This document shows, one piece after another, positions 1 through 7,800 of a stretch of DNA of 22,612 bases (positions are counted from its first letter, which is position 1; each line of letters begins with the position of its first letter). The notes beneath the pieces are model-generated. The model did not search any database and had not been told where the DNA came from. It worked only from the letters and a program-made list of their open reading frames with translations. Origin of the DNA: Larix sibirica (lineage: Eukaryota > Streptophyta > Pinopsida > Pinales > Pinaceae); the NCBI GenBank assembly GCA_004151065.3, contig NWUY0300003078.1, positions 1-22,612 on the forward strand, given 5' to 3'. The translations under genes were made by a program, and so were the position numbers.

Positions 1-1360
1 GCTACAAGGTTTTTTATTTGTAGCGTGTCTTTCTTTTTTAACGTTGATGGGAGTATTATTGCCCATGGAATATTACTGCAGTGACATAATTTCAAAATTC
101 GTTCTTGATACAAAGACGTACCTGGATTTTGTTAGCTAGCCACAAAGGATGTTGTTTCTAGGGTCTGGACAAGGGAGTGTCAGGTGTTATATCTCTTTGA
201 TATACTTGAAGGGTCCAACAATAATACTCAACCCAATCTCGCAGGGCTCTAACTGAGGAGTCTCAACAATGCCCTTAGCCATACTACTCGACTACACAAT
301 TACTAGAGAGTAATCTTTTCGAGTGTTGTGCTTGGTGCCACTATAACAACACGAAGGTCAATTACATTATCTACATCTAGTTTTAGGTTGAGTAGTGGAA
401 GTGAAATTATCTATACATGTGTTGTTTGATGTGGTACTACTTGAATGGGTATCAACATGGGTTACAAGGGTGTCCAACTAGGTGAAACCTCTTGTAGTTC
501 TTGTGTGTAGTATTCCCCGCCTACAATTTTACTTGTGGAATGATAGATCTGTATGCTATTTAAAGATGCTGGAATGTCCCTCTAGCCTAAAATAAATTCT
601 ACAAAAATTCTAGAGGCATGCAAGCTCAAGAAAGTGCTATAATACCACTTATAGTGTTCTTAGCCTTAAACTTATAACAACCACATGATATACATAGATT
701 TATGATGCAAAAGACAATAAATTATAGTGCAAAATAAGAACACGAGACAATAGAAAATTGATGTTGTAGCATAAAACCTTATAATGATAATCCAACAGAA
801 AGAAATGTTCAGTTACCTATTAAGGTGGTTAGGCCATAAGCAATTTGAGGTCTAATTGGGCTCTTACGTCAGGAAGAATCCCTACTGATTGCATAGGGAA
901 ATTCTGCCCTGTCAACACAACTCACAAAGAATTTGAAAAAGATGAAGAATTGGTGGTTGAATGGGCCAAGAGAAAAGAAAAAGAAAGACAAAAGATCTAA
1001 AGGAATTCGAAAATAAAATGAAAAAACTATTTGAGAAGAATGTTGAAGGATTTTTTTCAGAAGAAAAATATCAAAGGTTGAAAAGATCAGAGGAAAAAAG
1101 AAAGAATTTTGGAGAAGGAGGAAGCGTAATGGAGGCTTAAGAGAAGGGCTATCTAGTTGGTAGAGGTGAATAATTTTTCTTTTTCTTTTTCAAAACTATG
1201 CAAAGCACATGAAACATGTATATAGTATATTGAAGATAAAGTCACATGATGGTTCAAGGGAAATACCTTTTCCAAAACTAATTAAGGAAGGGAAAATATA
1301 TACTTGAGATATTTGTTTTTGGAGCTCAACAAAACTAGAATAGGACAAGTGACGAAGGTA
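1..1360. other. AT-rich intergenic DNA, no gene seen
   Basis: No reading frame of convincing coding character was found on either strand. The only hint is a purine-rich stretch at about 880-1140 with two consecutive charged frames on the + strand: 881-1000 (39 codons, rich in Lys and Glu, ending in TAA) and 1018-1140 (40 codons from an ATG, ending in TAA). They could be a decayed gag-like or coiled-coil coding remnant, or chance in A/G-rich DNA. I do not recognise a family. Confidence 0.5.
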
Positions 1361-1990
1361 GTGCTTATTCATTGTCATTATCCTCCACCATGCCCATTGT
1401 AATTAAAATCAATACTCAAAGTGGGACGGGGCATGTGGTTCACAAGATTTTACTAAATTGAATTTACGAATAGTTAATTTTGCATCACACTATTCTTCAA
1501 GGAGGAGGATGTAACTCCCCACATACTACTCATGATTTCATTATGGCATTCACTGCATTCTGTACTCCTACATTAACCCAAGAAAGCGCAAGTAAGGTAT
1601 TAACGTCATAGTTAATAAAAAATAACTACACCAAATTGAATCATAATAGTAGGGAACCAAAACCAAATCAAATACTTGCATGATGTTCATGCTTACTTGA
1701 CATTCCAATGCCTAAAAAGAAACTCATAAATTGGGCTCAAGACTCATGATGTGTATATATTGACTAACTTAATAAATGAAGGGAGGGATGGTGTATTGTT
1801 ATTGTTATAGCCGTGGCAACAAAAACTAGTATTAACACATAATGGTTAGTGAGACAATTATGATCGATGGTAACATTGGATTTTTTTAGATAGGCCATTG
1901 TGAGTTTCACATAAGACAAGTTGATAAATAGAGAGGAAAGGCTTCAACACAAGAGCAATGTGCAGATATGTTAGCAACATCAGGATGAGG
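1361..1990 (+). pseudogene. Decayed duplicate of the 5' region and exon 1 of the LIN/CERBERUS-like gene
   Basis: This stretch aligns along its length with 4037-4692, the upstream region and first part of exon 1 of the intact gene. The counterpart of the start codon is at 1842. It reads M-V-S-E-T-I-M and then hits a TAG after 15 codons. Further on, the codons for Lys-Leu-Ile-Asn-Arg-Glu-Glu-Arg are conserved (1919-1942 approximately). Loss of one A in the next codons then shifts the frame, and a TGA follows. Homology stops at about 1990, where a palindrome and a SINE-like sequence begin. The rest of exon 1 and all later exons are missing here. Most CpGs of the intact copy are CpA or TpG in this copy, which is typical of methylated, silent DNA. 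Confidence 0.85.
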
Positions 1991-1991
1991 C

Positions 1992-2011
1992 AGTGTAGAA
2001 TATTCTACACT
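1992..2011. repeat. 20-bp perfect palindrome
   Basis: The two halves around the central AATATT are exact reverse complements over all 20 bases. It sits where homology to exon 1 of the intact gene ends and the SINE-like sequence begins, so it may mark the edge of that insertion. Confidence 0.8.
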
Positions 2012-2135
2012 ACCCCTGTAGGGACATTGAGTGATGTTGACATATGCAGAGGTAGCCAATGCGTGGATTTAACCTCAAGACCTCCTGCTTGTAATTCACA
2101 TCTCGCAACTACCCGAGCTATCCCATTGGGGGTAC
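1992..2135 (-). mobile_element. tRNA-derived SINE-like element, minus strand
   Basis: Read on the minus strand, 2106-2124 gives an A-box-like sequence (GGGATAGCTCGGGTAGTTG) and 2065-2076 gives a degraded B box (GAGGTTAAATCC, compare GGTTCRAATCC). The spacing is that of a tRNA head. A short body of about 60 bases follows in the minus direction, ending at the palindrome. Plant SINEs have such a head followed by a short unrelated body. No target-site duplication or terminal tract was identified, so the ends are approximate. An old tRNA pseudogene is the alternative. Confidence 0.5.
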
Positions 2136-3530
2136 ACAACTTGAACTATTATGACAAGAAGGTCGAATTTTAAAGAGGGTTTTGCACTAAAAACAATGAT
2201 TGCATTGAAGTGAGATGACACAAATCTTTCTCTAAGGTAGTTGGGGAAGAAGCCACTTAAAAATGAACTTGAAAACTAAATTTGATAAAATACCATGTTT
2301 AGAGTTCCCATCAATTTCATGTTTTTTTTTAAAATCGTCTTAATGTTTTGGATTGAGTTATTACAATGAGAACGTCAAATTTTAAACATAGTTTTGCACT
2401 AAAAATAATGATTGCATTGAAGTGAGACGAAGCGAATCTTATTCTAAGGTAGTTGGGGAAGGTATCATTGAAAAATGCATTGGAAAACGAAAATTAGACA
2501 AAATACCAAGGTTAGAGTTCCCATCGATTTTGTTTTTTTGTTGTATTGTCTATAAAACTCCCACAAAATTTGAACTATTATACTAAGAAGGTCAAATTTT
2601 AAAATACAACTTTGCACCAAAAATAGTGATTTCACTTGAGTGAGTTGGTGTGAATCTTCTTTTAAGGGTGTTTTAAGGTGGTTGGTGAATGCGTAATTTG
2701 ACAAAATACTAGGGTTAGAGTTCCCTTCATTATCATGTTTTTTGGGGATTGTCTAATGTTTTGGATCGAGTTAGAATGGGCCAAAACTACTTTGAAACTT
2801 GAACTATTATAATGAGAGGTTGAGTTTTACAAAGGATTTGGCAATAAAATAATGATTTCATTCAAGTGAGATGATGTGAATTTTCTTCTAAGGTTGTTGG
2901 TGAAGACCCCACCTAAAATTACACTAAAAAACAAAAGCTAATGTTCAAAATATTAGGGTTAGTCTTTTGGGATTGTTTAAAGTTTTGTTTAAAGTTTTGG
3001 GTGAACGTAGAATGGGCCATAACCCCTATAAATCATGAACTATTATGACAAAATGTTAAATTTTAAACATGATTTGCACTAAAATTAGCTATTTCATTGA
3101 AGTGAGATGACATGAATTTTCTTATAAGGTAGCTTGAATCACCTAAAAATGCACTTGAAAACAAAAATTTGACAAAATACCAAGGTTAGAGTTCTCATCA
3201 ATTTCATGTTTTTTTGAAATACTAGTTTGAAAGTTCTCATCAATTTTGTGTTTTTTTGGATTGGTTAATGCTTCAAGTCGAGTTAGGATGTGTTTTTTTG
3301 GATTGGTTAATGTTTCAAGTTGAGTTAGGATGAATCAAAACCCCTAAGAAATTTGATATATTGTGATGAAAAAATCAATTTTTAAGTAGGATTTTGTATT
3401 AAAAATAATGATTCATTGAATAGGAGGTAAATCTTTCTATGATTCATTAAAGTAAGAGGAGTTAAATATTTTTCTGGAAATGCATTATGTAAAAGGGCAC
3501 TTGAAACAAAATATCATATTTAGAGTTTTC
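2136..3530. repeat. Degenerate tandem array, unit about 210-240 bp
   Basis: A theme recurs: GAACTATTAT, then a GTCAAATTTTAAA-like stretch, then TTTGCACTAAAAATAATGAT, then CATTGAAGTGAGATGA, then TCTAAGGTAGTTGG, then AAAATACCAAGGTTAGAGTT, then CATCAATTTCATG with a T-run. Anchors lie near 2143, 2354, 2572, 2801, 3037 and 3354, so spacing grows from about 211 to 317. The last full unit contains its own 42-bp tandem duplication (3248 and 3290). The array separates the decayed and intact copies of the gene's 5' end. No coding signal was seen. Confidence 0.8.
3248..3332. repeat. 42-bp tandem duplication inside the array
   Basis: Two adjacent near-identical copies start at 3248 and 3290. Each begins with GTGTTTTTTTGGATTGG and ends with GAGTTAGGATG. 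This duplication explains why the interval between the fifth and sixth array anchors is longer than the others. Confidence 0.8.
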
Positions 3531-3703
3531 AAAAGAAAAAAACACTATTTTTTTGCTATTACTTTGAATCAAAGAGAATGACAAAGTTACATCAAGTTCA
3601 AATCAACTTCAAAACTCCCAAAGGTTAGGTTTTCTGACTTGGAGTCGACATGTGTGCAGCCTGAGTTAGGTAGAGTTGTGTAAAGCAGACAAAAATATTT
3701 ATA
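3531..3703. other. Spacer between tandem array and 5S-like sequence
   Basis: AT-rich sequence with no gene or clear repeat. It ends in an A/T stretch (ATATTTATA) directly before the 5S-like sequence. Intact plant 5S genes carry a TATA-like element about 28 bases upstream rather than adjacent. Confidence 0.4.
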
Positions 3704-3832
3704 GGGTGTGATCATACTAGGGTTAATGTACCAGATCCTATAAGAACTCCACAGTTAAGCACAAGTTAAGCACACTTAGGCTAGAGTAAAACTGGGATAG
3801 GTGATCTCTCAAAAAGTCATCATGTTGCACCT
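3704..3832 (+). pseudogene. 5S rRNA-like pseudogene
   Basis: The sequence follows plant 5S rRNA from end to end. It starts GGGTGTGATCATACTAG, has an AGAACTCCACAGTTAAGCAC core, then a GAGAGTA-like and GGGTGACCTC-like internal promoter region (both degraded), and ends GTTGCACC. An 11-base tandem duplication (GTTAAGCAC repeated at about 3753-3772) makes it about 129 bases instead of about 120. Most differences from the plant consensus are C to T or G to A, as in old methylated copies. It could be a dispersed 5S pseudogene or part of a 5S-bearing element such as a Cassandra-type TRIM. No paired LTRs were found. Confidence 0.8.
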
Positions 3833-4020
3833 TAAAAAAATATCATATTTAGAGTTTCCTCCATGCTTATAAATTATACTGAAATAAACCAAAAGCCAAA
3901 AGAAGTTTGAATTATCATAATGTAACAAAAATCCAGACGAAATTTGGAGAAGGTCGAATTTAAAAGAAAGCACAAGCAGAAAATGATATTTTCGAGTGCC
4001 AATTACTATAGACACGCACC
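3833..4020. repeat. Partial further copy of the ~210-bp repeat
   Basis: After the 5S-like sequence, array motifs reappear: an AATATCATATTTAGAGTTT stretch near 3838 (also present at about 3509-3528) and TTTGAATTATCATAATG near 3906. The 5S-like sequence and its spacer therefore look like an insertion into, or a rearrangement within, the array. Confidence 0.5.
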
Positions 4021-4036
4021 TTGCAATGTCCCACTG

Positions 4037-4538
4037 GTGCTTATTGATTGCTGTTATCCTCCACCGTGCCCGTTGTGATTCAAATCAATAAACGAAGCAG
4101 GACAGTGCATGGCATTGAATGGGGTCACGAGGTTTTACTGAATTCAATTCAGAGACAATTAATTTTGCATCACGTTATTCATCGAGCAGGAGGACGTAAC
4201 TCCCTAGAGACTGCTCGTGATTTTATTATGGCACTCATTGCAATCTATAGTCCTACGCAGACCCAGAAACGTGCAAGTAACACATTAACATTTTGGTTAA
4301 CACAAATCAGCTATAACAAATCAAGTCATCATAGTACAGCAGCCAAAACCAAATCCATAATCTGCATGATGTTCACGCTTACTAGACATTCCAATGCCTG
4401 AAAAATAAACTCAGAAATTGACTTCAGGACTCAGGATGTGTATGATACTTATTACTGAGTGAGTGAATGAATGAAGGGAGGGATACTGTCTTGTTATTGT
4501 TATATAGCTGCTGCAACAAAAACTGGTATTAACAAATA
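4037..4538 (+). promoter_or_regulatory. Upstream region and presumed promoter of the LIN/CERBERUS-like gene
   Basis: This is the part of the upstream DNA shared with the decayed copy at 1361-1841, so it was duplicated together with exon 1. A TATA-like TTATATAG lies at about 4499-4506, some 33 bases before the start codon. That would leave a very short leader, so the real start site may be further upstream. A frame without stops runs 4048-4401 (117 codons) but has no ATG at its beginning. I do not call it a gene. Confidence 0.35.
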
Positions 4539-4896
4539 ATGGCCAGTAAGACCATTATGGACAGTGGTAACGTTGGAAAATGTTTGAGGTTGGCAATAGG
4601 GAGTTTCACACAAGACAAGTTGATAAACAGAGAAGAAAGGCTTCAACACAAAGAGCAATGTGCAGAGAGGTTAGCAGCATCAGGATCAGGCGAAGGTGGT
4701 CCGGAGCTGAACCAAGCAGTAGCGTATGCAGAGCAAGCTGTTTTGGCCAATTTGGACTGGGGAATTGATGCTTTAGAAGAGGCCATAAGTACATCCAATG
4801 CAGAAACCAAGGCAGCTCGGTTAGAATATGCAGAGAAGATGCTGCAGGTTTGCGCTATGTTGGATGCAAGGCAAAGGCAAAGGCAAACCACTGCAG
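4539..4896 (+). CDS. LIN: LIN-like exon 1 (N-terminal domain)
   Basis: Residues 1-119 plus the first base of codon 120. The ATG at 4539 is followed by GCC, a good start context, and the segment TQDKLINREERLQHKEQC shortly after matches the family's N-terminus. It ends in the conserved YAEKMLQVCAMLD stretch and a CAG/GTCAGA donor. This start also corresponds to the one in the decayed copy (1842). Confidence 0.9.
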
Positions 4897-7800
4897 GTCA
4901 GATTTTTTTTGGGGTTGATTGTTCATTTGGATGGTTAATTGATGGATATGCCCGATAAAATTATTTTATGTGAAAATATGTCATATTTTATATAATGCTA
5001 TTAAATTTTTGATTTTTTTTCAAAAGTTTGACTAAATATTTATAATTCATATTCTAAGTATTATGAAAATTCACTAAAATTTCTAAACTTACCAGAAAAT
5101 TAAAACTCCATGTTCAGACTGTTTTTTCAAAAGGTTGGCCAAATAAATGTGATTGATGTTATAAGAATTCTAAGAATTCACCAAGGTTTTTAGGCTTGCT
5201 GAAAATTGAATCTCCTTGATATTTTCCCTGCTGCAGGTATTCCTAATTCCTATCTGTCTGCTTGGGCTCATCTCAATCTAGCCTTGCTTTGGAAAATAAG
5301 GAACAACGATACAAATGCTGTTGATCATATCTTGGAGATGTTTCTTGCAGATCCTCTGTTTTCTAGAATTGATTTTGCACCAGAGTTGTGGGAGAGCCTC
5401 TTCCTTCCTCATCTTGGCTCCATTGTTGGATGGTACACAGAAGAGAGGCATAGGATTCTTTCAGAGGTGCTGCCTGAGTCTACTCAAGCCTCTTTCTCCA
5501 CAGATGGATGTGATTTGCAGGATTCCTTACTGTCCAGTTCCAACTTGAGCCCAGAACAGGCCCAAAGATTGAAACAGCTAGAGAAGGTTTATCAGGGTTC
5601 CTTGGATGCAAATACCCGGCTTTATGTGCGCTATTATAAAGATTGGATCAATTTTGATCCTTGTATGAGCAAGAAGGGAATGCAGCCCTTGATGCCCATT
5701 GCAGAGCCTCCCATGACACCAAGACAGGAGCTCAGTGGATCGATACCTCAGTCTGTAAAATTTGGACCTGTTCCCCCCAGGAGTGCAGGTTTTTCATCTG
5801 TATGTGGAATTTCAGCTGGCAGTGGAGAAGCATCTCCAATGTAATGATGTATAGCAATCTATATTCATATTTTTTTATGTTTTTTTATGAAGATTTCTCT
5901 AAATATTTACTCAAAAGCATTAAAGCTACATACTAATACCAAATATGCCATTGCCATACAAATGTGTATATAGATAGTATTGGAAGACATAGTTGTGCCA
6001 GCAGGATCTCCTGAATTCTACTCAGTTGGGAAACTTATCACTTCATGTTGGGCTGCAGAGTGGTTTGTTTTCTCTCCTAATGGGTTGAAGGCATAACGTT
6101 CCTAGAGAATTGTTTTCTCCTCACAGTGTTAAAAACAGTTTCTGCTGTCCCAAAACTTATAGGTAGCTGATCGTTTTGTTCCAGCCATGGCCAGTATCTG
6201 GTCAACATCAATTTTTTTTCTTATATAATCTAACAATACACATTAACCATCTGCTAGCAGAAAACATAACGTTGCATATTGGTTGGGTTGCATTTGCTAT
6301 GTAAAAAAGTGGACAACAGGGATAATTTATCAACCTTGCCCAAGTAAGTCTCTGTTCCTTGATTACACAATCATTTAGGCAAAGTCATACTTCTTTTCAA
6401 TGTTCATTGTTCCAAGAGGTGCTTTCTACAGCTTAGTGTGAGGGAGAAGTGTAATTCTGTGCAACGTGGAACATGCATGTGGCATTTTAATAAAATAATA
6501 AAAATATTAAGTAAATCAAGATTTTACAATGTCGGCTCTAATATAAAGTCCGAAACCAAAGATATATATATTCCAGTTCAATTTTGGCTATGCCTAATCA
6601 ATTACTTGATATGGATATTAATAATTATGGATATCAATTAGTAATCATTACCCTTTAATTAGATATCAATATGTCTAAGTTTAACTGTAACCAGTAAGGA
6701 AATATAAGCATACCAGCATAGATCCATCTTAACTTTGGATCTGTCATGTGTCGGGAGGGATCAAATCCTTTGAGGTGCAAACATTTCCTCAAGTCTTTTG
6801 CATTCTAAGAAGGGTTCACACATCGAGGTGTTTGATCCCTCTTGGTGCTGGTAGATCCATCTTAACTCCGGATTTATCATGTGTCGGAAGGGATCAAATA
6901 CCTTGAGGTGCAAACCTTTCCTCAAGTTCTTGCACTCTAAGAACGGTTTGCACCTCGAGGTATTTGTTTTTGATCCTTCTCAGTGCATGTAGAGCCAGAG
7001 TTAAGATGGATCTATGCTGGTTTAGGCAAAGTCATACTTCTTTTCAATGTTATTTTGAGAAAATTTCATGATCAAGTAATTTCAAGACGAAGTTTGCTCA
7101 CTCTCATATATTTTGTCCTCTATTCCAATATTTCCATTTTTTCTTCTGAAGCTCTTAGGTAGACATTATAGCTATTTCATTGTTGTACGCTTTCACTATC
7201 CCCTTGCTGTTTGCATTTACTCATTTTCTCAACTCCTTGATTTCCTGGAGTTCAATGCCCCTCCCTGGGCACAACCTCATTTCTATTTTGGATTTTACTA
7301 TTTTTAGGAGATCTATCAATTGTGGGTTCCACTATAAATCATAAATGTGTCCATATCTCAATGAGATGCAAATGTGGTCCTAAGATACGCTGAAGACTTT
7401 TCTTGAGAAAAATTCATTACATGAATGGGAAATTAATTATAGGAACTGTATGATTGAGGTACAAGCGATAAAATATTCTTATTCCTTCAGGAGGCTTTCC
7501 TAATCTTCAAGCTGGATTTGGCATTTATACTCAGGTATGCATCCAAAAGTAGCAGGATTATAGATGATGAACCAGAAGCATTATCTGGAGGGAATGCCAG
7601 TGTAAGAGCAAACAATTTTGTTCTTCTTCTTATCAGTTTAGGAATTAATAGATCTGAAAACTTATTTCATTAAGCTGGTTCCTGATGATTAGAAATGGCA
7701 GCAGGGCCTGTGGGAAGAGGAAGAGGACAGAGCAATAAATGTTAGTAATGATAGTGCATACAATGGTGATATTGAAGTAGAATCTGAAGTGAAAACAGGA

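Larger units (their letters stand above)
5841..7534 (+). other. Intron 2 with repeat and foldback insertions
   Basis: Starts GTAATG and ends ACTCAG. It contains a pair of 31-bp direct repeats (6374 and 7021) and a foldback element between them (6712-7021). The rest is AT-rich sequence without recognisable coding content. Confidence 0.7.

Noticed and set aside
1958-2173. 71-codon + strand frame
   Set aside because: It runs from the decayed exon copy through the palindrome and SINE-like sequence into the tandem array, so it crosses unrelated pieces and cannot be one gene.
2136-3530. CRISPR-like array
   Set aside because: The repeats are long (over 200 bp), degenerate, contiguous and in plant DNA, with no unique spacers.
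3704-3832. Functional 5S rRNA gene
   Set aside because: An internal 11-base duplication and many changes in the internal promoter make it a pseudogene.
3531-4020. Complete Cassandra-type TRIM around the 5S-like sequence
   Set aside because: No paired terminal repeats or primer-binding site were found; only the 5S-like core is visible.
4606-4891. Minus-strand frames opposite exon 1
   Set aside because: Shadows of exon 1, which has strong family similarity on the + strand.
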